Assembly (NCBI GenBank): GCA_958295825.1
Contig: OY282375.1
Coordinates: forward strand, 1,473,489-1,537,488
Source: an uncultured Candidatus Entotheonella sp.
GTDB taxonomy: Bacteria; Tectomicrobia; Entotheonellia; Entotheonellales; Entotheonellaceae
Direction: 5' to 3'
DNA: 64,000 bases
This document shows, in pieces, positions 27,870 to 36,195 of the stretch. The notes below the pieces were generated by a model, which worked only from the letters and a program-made list of their open reading frames with translations, had not been told where the DNA came from and ran no database searches. The stretch's first letter is position 1, and every line of letters begins with the position of its first letter. A program made the position numbers and the translations under genes.

Positions 27870-29294
27870 TCAATCTTGCGCCGATTCGACGGCGGTTTGG
27901 GGCCGCGGCAGATGCAGCGAAAAGGTGCTCCCCTGCCCCACTTCACTGGCCACGCTGACCTGTCCGTCGTGGATTTGGGCGATGTGCTTCACAATGGCCA
28001 GCCCGAGGCCAGTACCGCCGCTGGCTCGGTCGCGCGCCTTGTCGGTGCGGTAGAAGCGCTCGAAGATGCGCGACACGTGTTCCGGCGCGATGCCGATGCC
28101 CGCGTCGCGCACCTCGATGCGTACCTCTCCATTCTCCTGCCGTGCCGTCAGCCACACCGTGCCGTTGGCGTTGCTGTAGCTGATGGCGTTGTCCAGAAGA
28201 TTGACGATGGCCTGCTCCAGCAGCGGGGCGTTGGCCTTGACGCGCAGGCCGGGAACACAGGCCGGCACGACCGCGACCTGCCGCGCCGCGGCCTTGGCGG
28301 AGCAATCGAGCACGGCGGCCTCGACGATGGGTCCCAGTTGCATATCGGGACGGGGAATGTCGGCGGTCAGATTGCTTTGCTCCATCCGTGACAGGCTGAG
28401 CAGATCCTCGATGATGGCGTGCAGGCGGTCGGCGTGGCGGGCGACGATCTCCAGGAACCGCTCCGCCTGTGGGCGGTCGTCCAAAGCGCCGTCTCGGAGG
28501 GTTTCCACGAAGCCCTTGATGCTGGTAATCGGGGTCTTGAGCTCGTGCGAGACGTTGGCCACGAAATCGCGGCGAATGTTTTCCAGCCGGCGCAGTTGGG
28601 TGATGTCGTTCAACACCACCAGCATGCCGAGGTCGCGCCCCGCGGCATCGCGCAGGACGGTTGCGGTCACCTGCAAGAAGCGCTCCTCATCGCCGCGAAG
28701 CACGATCTCACCCATGCTCGGTTCGGCCTTTGACATGGCGTCCGTGAGCAGCCGTTGCAGCCCAACGTTGCGGATGACTTCCTGAACCGTCCGCCCGCGC
28801 GCCTGTGTCGCCGGCACCGCCAGAAGTGCCTCCGCGGCGGGGTTCATGGCGATGACGTGCGCCTGCGGGCCCAGCGCCAGCACGCCTTCCTGCATACTGA
28901 CGAGAATGGCTTCCTGCTCGTTGCGTTGCTGCGTCACGACACTGATCTGGTCTTCGAGTTGCGCCGCCATGTTGTTGAGGGTGGCGGCGAGGTTGCCTAT
29001 TTCGGGGGTGTTGGGGATACGGAGCCGATGAGAGAAATCGCCAACCGCAAAGTGTTCCGCGCTTGCGCGCATGACTTGGAGGGAGCGGCTGATGCGCTCT
29101 GAAGAGACCAGCCCTATGCCGGCGGCTATTGCGGTGAGTACGATAGCGCCGGCAGCCAGGGACCGAGCGGGCCAGAGGGCGGCATTCGCGCCGTCCTGTC
29201 GAGGGTCATCCCCCGTAAAGAATACCAACAGGGCCAGGGCCACCGCCGGCAGGTAGCTGAGAAACAATCGCCAGAAAATGGGCAGACGGCGCAT
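27870..29294 (-). CDS. phoR: PhoR-like sensor histidine kinase
   Basis: 474 aa from ATG 29294. Two transmembrane segments near the N-terminus (FWRLFLSYLPAVALALLVFF and LAAGAIVLTAIAAGIGLVSS) are followed by a HAMP linker, a PAS domain (MQEGVLALGPQAHVIAMNPA), and HisKA with the phospho-His in FVANVSHELKTPITSIKGF. The HATPase shows LLDNAISYS, DAGIGI and GGTGLGLAI. It is separated by 4 bp from the upstream phoB-like gene. It probably senses phosphate status through Pst/PhoU, which are not in this window. Confidence 0.9.
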   Translation of the reverse strand: MRRLPIFWRLFLSYLPAVALALLVFFTGDDPRQDGANAALWPARSLAAGAIVLTAIAAGIGLVSSERISRSLQVMRASAEHFAVGDFSHRLRIPNTPEIGNLAATLNNMAAQLEDQISVVTQQRNEQEAILVSMQEGVLALGPQAHVIAMNPAAEALLAVPATQARGRTVQEVIRNVGLQRLLTDAMSKAEPSMGEIVLRGDEERFLQVTATVLRDAAGRDLGMLVVLNDITQLRRLENIRRDFVANVSHELKTPITSIKGFVETLRDGALDDRPQAERFLEIVARHADRLHAIIEDLLSLSRMEQSNLTADIPRPDMQLGPIVEAAVLDCSAKAAARQVAVVPACVPGLRVKANAPLLEQAIVNLLDNAISYSNANGTVWLTARQENGEVRIEVRDAGIGIAPEHVSRIFERFYRTDKARDRASGGTGLGLAIVKHIAQIHDGQVSVASEVGQGSTFSLHLPRPQTAVESAQD

Positions 29295-29298
29295 CGTG

Positions 29299-29985
29299 TC
29301 ATTCCTGCAAGCGATAACCGACACCGCGAATCGTTTCGATAAGGTCGCCGCTGGGACCGAGCTTGCGGCGCAGGGCCACGATGTGCACGTCGACGGCCCG
29401 CGTGGTGACGCTGGAATCGTCGCCTTGCACGGTTTCGAGGATCTGGTTGCGGGTAAACACCCAGCCCGGACGCCGGGCCAGCAGATACAAAATGCGGAAT
29501 TCCGTCAGCGTGAGTTGCACGAGAGCGCCGGCCATCTGCACCTCGTGGCGACCCGGATGAATCTGCAGGCCGTGGTGCGTGATGACGGCGTCGCCGGCGT
29601 CCGGCTCGTTTTGCTGACGGCGCAGCACCGCCTTGATGCGGGCCAGGAGCACGCGCGGGCTGAAGGGCTTGGTGAGATAGTCGTCGGCGCCCAGCTCGAG
29701 GCCGGTGACCACGTCGGCCTCTTCGCCCTTGGCGGAGAGAATGATTACCGGAATGGCTGCCGTGCGGGTGTCGTTCTTGAGCCGCCGGCAAACTTCCAGG
29801 CCGTCGACGCCCGGCAGCATCAGGTCCAGCACGACGAGGTCGGGTGGCGACATGCGCACCGACGCAAAGGCTTCTTCACCGGAGGCCACGCCGGTCATGT
29901 CGTAGTTATTCCGGGTCAAGTTGTAGCGGATGAGTTCGAGAATATCCAGCTCGTCGTCCACCACGAGAATCCGTACGCGTGCCAT
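29299..29985 (-). CDS. phoB: PhoB-like response regulator
   Basis: 228 aa. The receiver domain has ILVVDDELDILEL, the phospho-Asp in VVLDLMLPGVDGLE, and LTKPFSPRVLLARI. The OmpR/PhoB winged helix ends RAVDVHIVALRRKLG, then LIETIRGVGYRLQ. It pairs with the kinase gene 4 bp downstream. Its first eight codons and upstream bases are duplicated 43 bp further upstream (29962-29990 and 30005-30033), giving a second ATG that is out of frame with the gene. Confidence 0.92.
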   Translation of the reverse strand: MARVRILVVDDELDILELIRYNLTRNNYDMTGVASGEEAFASVRMSPPDLVVLDLMLPGVDGLEVCRRLKNDTRTAAIPVIILSAKGEEADVVTGLELGADDYLTKPFSPRVLLARIKAVLRRQQNEPDAGDAVITHHGLQIHPGRHEVQMAGALVQLTLTEFRILYLLARRPGWVFTRNQILETVQGDDSSVTTRAVDVHIVALRRKLGPSGDLIETIRGVGYRLQE

Positions 29986-30033
29986 GCAACGTCCTTATGT
30001 TCATCACGAGAATCCGTACGCGTGCCATGCAAC
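29962..30033. repeat. 29-bp direct repeat covering the phoB start
   Basis: The sequence CACGAGAATCCGTACGCGTG plus CCATGCAAC occurs at 29962-29990 and again at 30005-30033, 43 bp apart. The distal copy contains a duplicate ATG that opens a frame shifted by one base relative to phoB, so it cannot extend the protein. It could act as a decoy initiation site upstream. Confidence 0.85.
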
Positions 30034-30042
30034 TCCCCACGC

Positions 30043-30426
30043 CTACAGCGATCGCCCCAACAGCAGACCCGCCACGCCCATCAGCCCGCCGCCCACTACG
30101 CTGCCGACGACGTAACCCAACCCGCGCAGCGTGTGGCCGTTTTCCAGTAATAGAAGCGCATCGGCGCTGAACGTCGAAAACGTTGTGTAGGAACCCAGGA
30201 AGCCGACCGTCAGAGCCAGGCGCAGAGCGGGCGCCATGTCGAAACCCCTGCTCAGCATGGCGATAATCAGACACAACACGAAGCTGCCGCTGACGTTCAC
30301 GAAAAGCGTACCATACGGGAACACCGCCCCCCAACGAGTTGTGAGCCAAGTGTTAATCCCATAGCGCACCACCGCCCCGACAAAACCGCCGATTCCGATC
30401 CAAACGTACGTTGAGGCTTGCATCAT
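30043..30426 (-). CDS. crcB: Fluoride channel CrcB/Fluc
   Basis: 127 aa, four transmembrane helices. Hallmarks are GGFVGAVVRYGIN, the pore segment PYGTLFVNVSGSFVLC, and GFLGSYTTFSTFSADALLLL with the conserved Thr/Ser/Phe tracks. CrcB/Fluc dimers export fluoride. No fluoride riboswitch was recognised in the short upstream region. It is followed by the phoB-phoR pair on the same strand. Confidence 0.95.
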   Translation of the reverse strand: MMQASTYVWIGIGGFVGAVVRYGINTWLTTRWGAVFPYGTLFVNVSGSFVLCLIIAMLSRGFDMAPALRLALTVGFLGSYTTFSTFSADALLLLENGHTLRGLGYVVGSVVGGGLMGVAGLLLGRSL

Positions 30427-30448
30427 CGTCTCAGTCTCTCTGCAGCCA

Positions 30449-30476
30449 GGAGCCGGGTTTCAAAACCCCGTGCTCC
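30449..30476 (-). terminator. Hairpin between symporter relic and crcB
   Basis: Arms GGAGC (30449-30453) and GCTCC (30472-30476) enclose an inner pairing of GGGTT with AACCC. It follows the stop of the minus-strand symporter relic and may have been its terminator. No U-tract is evident. Confidence 0.4.
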
Positions 30477-30477
30477 C

Positions 30478-32050
30478 TTACCAACGACTCGGCCGCGGCT
30501 TTGTGCCGGCGTACAACAACCCCAATGCCGCGGCGCCTGCGATCAGCACGCTCGGCCGCCAGCCACTGAACAGTCCCTGATGACCGACGAACAGCAGCAG
30601 CATGGTGCCGCTCACCACCGCCGCCCAGCAGCCGGCAAGACCAAGCGCAGACTGGTTTCCGGCTGGCCGCGTGTCGGGCCACACGCCGAACGGCTGCACG
30701 GTATCCACAAACCGTTTCAAGTGCTTGGCCTCGGTCGGCGGCCCAAGCAGCATGCCCGCCATCAAGCCGGTCAGGCTGGCGGCTGTCACCCAGATCAGCC
30801 GCACCTCATACGGCGTGTCGGTCAACAGGGCCAACGCGGTGCCGGCCGACAGCCCCGCCAGCATGGCGCCGATTTCGCCGGCGGCGTTCACCCGCCACCA
30901 CAGCCAGCGCAACAGCGTCGGCAGGCCAAGCGCCGCGCCCAGGGTCGCCATCCACTTCCAGGCCTGGGTAATCGTGTCGATCTGGGCGCTTACCAGAATT
31001 GCCAGCAGCACGAACAGGAATACCGCGCTTCTGGCCACACGCATCTGTTCGCGGTCCGAAGCCGCGGGACGCAGCACCAGCCAAACGTCATTGACCAAAT
31101 ACGAGGCGCCCCAGTTGATATGGGTATCCACGGTGCTCATGAAGGCGGCGAGCAGGCTCGCCAGAACGATGCCCAGCCAGCCGGGGGTGAGCAGGTGGGC
31201 CATGAGAATGGGCCAGGCCATTTCCCGGTCCGCGGCGGCAAGGGCAGCCGCGCCGTTGAGGCTGGTCGTCTCCTGTCCCAGCGGAATCAGCACCAGCGCC
31301 GCCAAGCCGACGATGAACCACGGCCACACGCGCACCATGTAATGAATCGTGAGGAACAGCAGCGTCGCGCGCCGGGCTGCCTCGGGGCTGTGGGCTGCGT
31401 TCAGGCGCTGCATGAAATATCCGCGCCGTCCGCCGACATATTGGAGAACGACTGCACCACCAGGTAGAGGCCGAAAACCCCGGCGCCGACGCCCACGCTC
31501 CCCAGCCAACCACCGCCGGGGGTTGGGAACCAGTCCAGATACGAATGGCCGGGGCCGTACAGGGCCGCCAATCCGTCCAGCAAGCCGTCTCTTCCACCAA
31601 CCGCTCGCCACGCGCACACGGACAGCCACGTACTGCCGAGCAGGGCCAGGACCAGTTGCACCAAGTCGGTGACCACCACGCCGCGCAGGCCGCCGAGGCT
31701 GGAATAGCAACCCACTACCAGCAATAGCACGACGATGGTCAACCCTTCCGAGGCAGTGCCCAGCGCGGTGCCGGTGGGCCATACGGCCTCGACGTCCGCC
31801 ATGAAGCGGGGGAACCATTCGTGCCACTGGAAGAACGGTGACGCCACTTTCACCATGGCGCGCAGCACCCAGCCAAGCACCACGCAGTTTTGCAGCAATT
31901 GCAACCCGGCCCGGCACCAGCGCAGCGCGTATGCCGGGCGGCCGGAGTAGCGCACCCGGACCAGCTCGGCGTCCGTTATCACTCCACTGCGGCTCCAGTT
32001 GGCGGCGAAGATGACGAACACGCCGGCGTGCACGCCGATGACCGGAATCG
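30478..32050 (-). pseudogene. Sodium:solute symporter (SSS), truncated and frameshifted
   Basis: The N-terminal piece (frame ending 31401) has RSGVITDAELVRVRYSGRPA and GLTIVVLLLVVGCYSSLGGL, then VVTDLVQ, diagnostic of SSS transporters. The C-terminal piece resumes in another frame near 31408 (MQRLNAAHSPEAARRATLLF, GIVLASLLAAFMSTVDTHIN, then WGASYLVNDVW) and runs to the stop at 30478. The frameshift lies between LYLVVQSFSNMSADG and the MQRLNAAH segment. The first ~80 residues (first helices) are missing and replaced by the iterated GACTTTTTGTGCA repeat cluster at 32055-32136, so a rearrangement removed the 5' end. Confidence 0.8.
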
Positions 32051-32054
32051 GCTT

Positions 32055-32136
32055 TGCACAAAAAGTCCCCTTTTTCGAAGACTTTTTGTGCAGAACCCCG
32101 ACTTTTTGTGCAAGATGAATTTCTGCACAAAAAATC
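32055..32136. repeat. Left cluster of iterated 13-bp motif
   Basis: The motif GACTTTTTGTGCA occurs four times: 32055-32067 (reverse), 32080-32092 (forward), 32100-32112 (forward) and 32124-32136 (reverse, one base changed), with 7-12 bp spacers. A second cluster lies at 33803-33852. The spacing and number of units resemble protein-binding iterons or transposon-end sites. Confidence 0.8.
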
Positions 32137-32189
32137 GGCTGTTTACTCACCCTGGACCAGAGCATGACGGCAATCCCCTGATCCTCAAC

Positions 32190-32205
32190 ATTTCTACATT
32201 TTTGT
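32190..32205. repeat. 16-bp inverted repeat, left partner
   Basis: ATTTCTACATTTTTGT is the exact inverse complement of ACAAAAATGTAGAAAT at 33745-33760. The pair lies just inside the two GACTTTTTGTGCA clusters and brackets the secreted-protein gene, suggesting a bounded element of about 1.6-1.8 kb. Confidence 0.75.
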
Positions 32206-32433
32206 CATAACTAAGCGCTCGTTCCGGCTATGACGCCCCCCCCCTCCCATGACCCCCTCGAATTGTATGTGGCAGGGCTGGAAAAAAAGGCAACGCAGTG
32301 GTCGTCCAGTACGATCTATCCCTACGTGTAGGAAAACGCGGCTATACTACTCCACATCAACATCGCGGGTATCGAGTGCAAACGCGTTGCCTTGCCTCGT
32401 CCAGTCGATACCTGTTGACAGGAGAATGTACGC

Positions 32434-33418
32434 ATGACGACCGGCATACGTTTACGCAGACCCTTATCAATGGCGTTCATAGCCCTGACGACAACGGCGG
32501 CGCTCATGGCGTCGGATGCGCGGGCGCACGACGTGGGCGGCCAGCTGGTCTCGCAGGCCAGCGAGATCGCGTGGCTGAGAGCGCGACTGAGGCTCCTTGG
32601 CAGGCGCGTCCCTTACGGCGCCGAGACCATCGCCACTTTGCAATACGCTGCCGCCGAAGCCGCCGCCGAAGCCGCTCTGCAGGCTGCGCATAATGCCGCT
32701 GATGCTGCCGTCGCTTCCACCGAGCTTGACGCCGCCGCCACCGAGCTCGCGTGGCTGAGGGTGCGACTGGCAACCGCAGCCGCGCCGCCGAACGCGCCCG
32801 TAGTGAACGCCGGCGCGGACCAGTCCGTCGACGCCGGAGCGCTGGGCATCCTGTCCGGTATCTTCCGGGGCCCGGTCAGCGTCATCGACAGCCTGCCGTG
32901 GGTGCAGACGGGCGGCCCGGAAGTCTTGATATCCAGTGGGGGCGTATCGACAGGCATCGGGGGCGCAATCGCCCTGTTTACCGCGCCCGCCGTGGCCGTC
33001 GGCGAGGCCGTCCTGACGTTCCAGCTAACCGTACCCTACGACGACGGGCTGACGGTCGGCGACAGCGTCACCATTACCGTGCGGGCCGTCGACACCGACG
33101 CGAACGGCTTCGTTGCGTCGGCTACCGGGTTGAACTTCACCTGCGGCATTGTCGGGGGACGGAAGCATCGACTGCTTCGGCGAGAACTTTCACATTGAGC
33201 AGGCGGAGCTGCCGGCAGGCGTCTTCACGGCGATTACGGCGGGCGCATTCCACGCCTGCGCGATCCGCGACACGGGCGAGGTCGCCTGCTTCGGCTACGA
33301 TGGCGCGGGTCGGACGACGACGCCAGCCGGCGTGTTTACCGAGATCAACGCCGGCGAAAGCAATACCTGCGGGATCAGAGAATCGGGCGAGACCGTCTGT
33401 TGGGGGGAACCGACTTAG
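32434..33418 (+). pseudogene. Secreted PKD/RCC1-repeat protein, one frameshift
   Basis: ATG 32434, with GACAGGAGA upstream. A Sec signal peptide (LSMAFIALTTTAALMASDAR) is followed by an Ala-rich coiled-coil-like stretch. A PKD/Ig-like domain comes next (VNAGADQSVDAGALGILSG, then TFQLTVPYDDGLTVGDSVTI). After ATGLNFTCGIV the frame shifts at a G-run (33153-33158) into RCC1-type repeats with paired Cys (DGSIDCFGENFH, AFHACAIRDTGEVACFGYDG, NTCGIRESGETVCWG). The natural protein would be about 325 aa and probably an exported adhesive or binding protein. Confidence 0.6.
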
Positions 33419-33631
33419 ACGCCGGCCAGCGACGCGCGCTGGAAAGCCGCTGGCGATTTTCTCTTTTTCATCACTTCCCATTACCCTGTCCTGTCCCAAA
33501 AAGTACATGCAAAAAGCCGATCCACTTCAAGGCGGGGTAGGGGGACAGGCAGCGCCGAGAAGTCCGGTTTTCCCTCCGGCGAATGGTCCGGCTGTCCGCC
33601 GAAAGTCTGTTTTCGTCGCGCCCGACACAAG

Positions 33632-33711
33632 CCATCCCTGAACGCGAAAAGGGCGGGCGCTTGCACTGGGCGCCCGCCCTTTTTGCATGGTGTGAAACCG
33701 CTTTCGACCCT
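33632..33711. repeat. Dispersed hairpin repeat, copy 2
   Basis: Arms at 33644-33660 and 33670-33686 (one G:U pair in 17) around a 9-nt loop. Flanks CCATCCCTGAACG and AACCGCTTTCGACCCT match the copy at 2126-2207. It lies downstream of the secreted-protein gene, where it could also stop transcription. Confidence 0.7.
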
Positions 33712-33744
33712 TGCCAAGCAGGTCCGCGTTCAGCCTGCAGCACA

Positions 33745-33760
33745 ACAAAAATGTAGAAAT
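33745..33760. repeat. 16-bp inverted repeat, right partner
   Basis: ACAAAAATGTAGAAAT, exact complement of the left partner at 32190-32205. It lies about 40 bp inside the right GACTTTTTGTGCA cluster. Confidence 0.75.
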
Positions 33761-33802
33761 TTCAGCCCACCTGAACGCCTTGCTTCCGGTCGGTCAGCGA
33801 CC

Positions 33803-33852
33803 GACTTTTTGTGCAGGATTCCGATTTTTGTGCAAAACCGACTTTTTGTGCA
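33803..33852. repeat. Right cluster of iterated 13-bp motif
   Basis: Three forward units of GACTTTTTGTGCA: 33803-33815, 33823-33834 (one base shorter) and 33840-33852. Spacers are 7 and 5 bp. Same motif as at 32055-32136. Confidence 0.8.
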
Positions 33853-34058
33853 AAGCCCCAACAGCCAACAGAAGCATCACGTCCAGTTTTGTGAGGCGGT
33901 TTCCGCATCTGACGACCTGAACGGATACGAAATCGCGGACCCGACCAGGGCATGAAGGCCGTTGGATGTGGGTTGGCTCAACCGCCGGTGGCCGGGTAGT
34001 GGCCGTGGTTTACTCCGAAGAAAAATTACTGCCTTTGATGCAGAAAGGAGATGGTTCA

Positions 34059-34436
34059 ATGAGTACAGAAAAAGACCAGACAAGTAGAGTTTGGAAAATA
34101 ATCCGTCAGATAGCCGAAATATCAGATCAGGACGACTATATCTATCGCGGCGAGCCAAAATGCTACGATAAGGTATCCTCAAGTCTCTACCGCAAATACA
34201 AGAAGAGAATTGAGACTTCTGATACTTTTGACATCATTGAAGTTATTCAGGAAGAAATTCTGGTCGAAGCCAGAAAAGGCACACCTCAATCCGATGATTT
34301 TGAAATTCTGTCGGAATTCCAGCACTATGGTGGCAAGACCAACCTGATCGATTTTACGACCGGTTATCCGATAGCCCTTTTCTATGCCTGCAATAGCATT
34401 CCTACCCCCATGTTCCTGTACATACACGCAAACTGA
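34059..34436 (+). CDS. FRG-domain protein, C-terminally truncated
   Basis: 125 aa from ATG 34059 (AGGAG at about 34047). The FRG domain (named for its F/Y-R-G motif) is visible as YIYRGEP, SSLYRKYKKR and the long motif LSEFQHYGGKTNLIDFTTGY, then PIALFYAC. Usual members continue for at least another 100 residues with DGRV-type strands; here the frame ends soon after the ALFYACN helix. FRG proteins are often found in defence or mobile contexts. The surroundings (repeat cluster upstream, AT-richer codon use) suggest a transferred and truncated gene. Confidence 0.6.
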   Translation: MSTEKDQTSRVWKIIRQIAEISDQDDYIYRGEPKCYDKVSSSLYRKYKKRIETSDTFDIIEVIQEEILVEARKGTPQSDDFEILSEFQHYGGKTNLIDFTTGYPIALFYACNSIPTPMFLYIHAN

Positions 34437-34456
34437 ATTTCAAAACGAGTCACTAC

Positions 34457-34642
34457 CTACGGCTTATGCTTGTCAATCAGCGCAATCACTCGCGGGTCGA
34501 CACGGTCCTCCAGGGGCCGGCCGGCGTCGCTGAGGGCGATGCCGAGGTGAGCGTCGCGGGTTAGTTGGTCGAAATCGACGGAGCCGCGCCATTCGCTGTC
34601 CAGTTCGGCAAACAAGGCGTCCAGATGGTCCTTCTCAAACAT
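34457..34642 (-). CDS. Small acidic protein of unknown function
   Basis: 61 aa from ATG 34642 with GGAAGGGG upstream. The sequence is acidic and helical (FEKDHLDALFAELDSEWRGS, then RPLEDRVDPRVIALIDKHK). No family is recognised. It sits 3' of the reductive-dehalogenase-like gene, beyond a strong hairpin. Confidence 0.45.
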   Translation of the reverse strand: MFEKDHLDALFAELDSEWRGSVDFDQLTRDAHLGIALSDAGRPLEDRVDPRVIALIDKHKP

Positions 34643-34673
34643 CCCCTTCCCTCCTTCTGATACCGGAAACACA

Positions 34674-34702
34674 ACGGGGCCAGCTAACCGCGCTGGCCCC
34701 GT
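34674..34702 (-). terminator. Strong hairpin downstream of the dehalogenase-like gene
   Basis: An 11-bp perfect stem ACGGGGCCAGC (34674-34684) / GCTGGCCCCGT (34692-34702) with a 7-nt loop, 35 bp past the stop of the minus-strand gene at 34737. Only a weak T-stretch follows, so termination may be inefficient. Confidence 0.55.
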
Positions 34703-34736
34703 GCGTTACGTCATTCGTCAAACCGTCAGTTGAAAC

Positions 34737-35987
34737 CTACTCATCGCCGATGGTCGAGTTCCCCTGATCCAGAATGACCTTGACCTGCTGCGCGAATTCC
34801 TGCAGGTCGCCCTCCTCGGGGACACCCTCCTTCATCAGGCGTTCCTTGAACTGCTCGAACAGCCAGTCTTCCTTACGCCCGTGCGGGATCTCGAAGAACT
34901 GCCGGTCGAACTGTGGCAACTCGCCGGGGCCGTGGTAGCCCTTTTCCTTGAAGGTGTAGCCTTCCAGCAGGTGCGTGCCCTTGCCGAGCACCTCGCCGGT
35001 CTCGACGAAGTGTTCCATAACCGCGGGCATGCCGAATCGCTGAATCGGGCAGGTCTTCATGCACACGGCGCAGCCTTCGTAGCGGGCCATCACCGGGCGG
35101 CAGCGCTCGTAGATCAGCTTGTTCTTCTCGACACCGCGCCACCACACCTTGTCGCGCACGATGGCGCGGCCCGGGCAGCGATTGGCGCATACTTGGCAGC
35201 GCTGGCAGAACTCGTGAATGCCGTAATCGACGGGCTCGTCGTGCGTCACCGGCGCGTCGGTGGTGATCATCGCTAAACGGGCGCGCGACCCGAAGTGCGG
35301 CGACAGCAACTGGCCGTTGGCGCCGAGCTGGCCCAGACCGGCGCTGACGAACATGGGAATGTACGGGGCGCTGTTGTCATTGGGGCTGTGCACCTGGGCG
35401 TGATAGCCCAGAGAGCGGATGTAGTCGGCCAGGTCCAGCAGGAACGCGCCTTCCATCTCATAGGTGCCGAAGTGAGCGTACTCCGCGTCCATGCTGGGGA
35501 TCGATTGCGTCTGCACGTAATCCTGTTCCAAGGCCAGGCAAATGGCGTGCGGGTATTTGATCCAGCGTTTCTTGCGGGTGTAGGTGAAGCGCTTGTCGTG
35601 CTTGGTGAACCCAACCTCGTTGAATCCCAGCTCGCGGGCTTTGCTGCGAATGGCCTCGGTGAGGTTCAATTCCGGGTCCGGCGTACCGGTCGGCTCGAGA
35701 TCGCCGGACACCGCGGCGGCGTCGATGAGCGGCTCGCTGACTTCATCGTGATAGCGCCGATAGGCGGCCATCTCGTCGCTGTAGACCGTCCATACCCACT
35801 CGCGGTCGGCGGCTTTCTCGATGTTTTGTGTTTCCTGAGGATACACCCGGCTGTAGAAGCTGAGGTCTTCTTCCTTGAGAGGAATTCCCGGTACGGTGGC
35901 GAGTTCTTCGGCAACAGGAATCGTGACGTCCGCATCACCCTGTCGCCTTCCCGGTCGTGTTACCACGTGACTGACTGGCTTTGCCAT
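34737..35987 (-). CDS. Reductive-dehalogenase-like Fe-S/corrinoid protein
   Basis: 416 aa from ATG 35987 with AGGGAGGG upstream. The C-terminal third contains two [4Fe-4S] motifs: CQRCQVCANRCP, then CAVCMKTCP, as in RdhA and QueG families. A corrinoid-binding-like region precedes it (AGLGQLGANGQLLSPHFGSR). Unlike respiratory RdhA there is no Tat signal and no adjacent membrane anchor gene, and unlike NpRdhA no C-terminal flavin reductase domain. It is likely a soluble, catabolic or detoxifying enzyme dependent on an external reductant. Dehalogenation is inferred; other reductive reactions are possible. Confidence 0.75.
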   Translation of the reverse strand: MAKPVSHVVTRPGRRQGDADVTIPVAEELATVPGIPLKEEDLSFYSRVYPQETQNIEKAADREWVWTVYSDEMAAYRRYHDEVSEPLIDAAAVSGDLEPTGTPDPELNLTEAIRSKARELGFNEVGFTKHDKRFTYTRKKRWIKYPHAICLALEQDYVQTQSIPSMDAEYAHFGTYEMEGAFLLDLADYIRSLGYHAQVHSPNDNSAPYIPMFVSAGLGQLGANGQLLSPHFGSRARLAMITTDAPVTHDEPVDYGIHEFCQRCQVCANRCPGRAIVRDKVWWRGVEKNKLIYERCRPVMARYEGCAVCMKTCPIQRFGMPAVMEHFVETGEVLGKGTHLLEGYTFKEKGYHGPGELPQFDRQFFEIPHGRKEDWLFEQFKERLMKEGVPEEGDLQEFAQQVKVILDQGNSTIGDE

Positions 35988-36195
35988 TTTAACCCTCCCT
36001 ACGCAATCCAAAGAACCATGGGCCGAAATGATTCCGTCACACTATGCCTCTGCCCCAGGTGAGTCAAGCAAAAACAACGCTTTGCTTAACGGCCACAGCG
36101 CTTTAGGCGGCCAATCTGAATTACGTTATACTGTCGCCGCTCCCGAACCTGGAGCCGCACACCCTCACGCAAATCCTTAACGGAAAGGACACACC

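Noticed and set aside
30427..30480. Fluoride riboswitch upstream of crcB
   Set aside because: The short upstream region holds only a simple hairpin; the conserved fluoride aptamer core was not found.
32055..32136. CRISPR array interpretation of the GACTTTTTGTGCA repeats
   Set aside because: Repeats are only 13 bp, occur in both orientations, and spacers are 5-12 bp, unlike CRISPR repeats and spacers; no cas genes are present.
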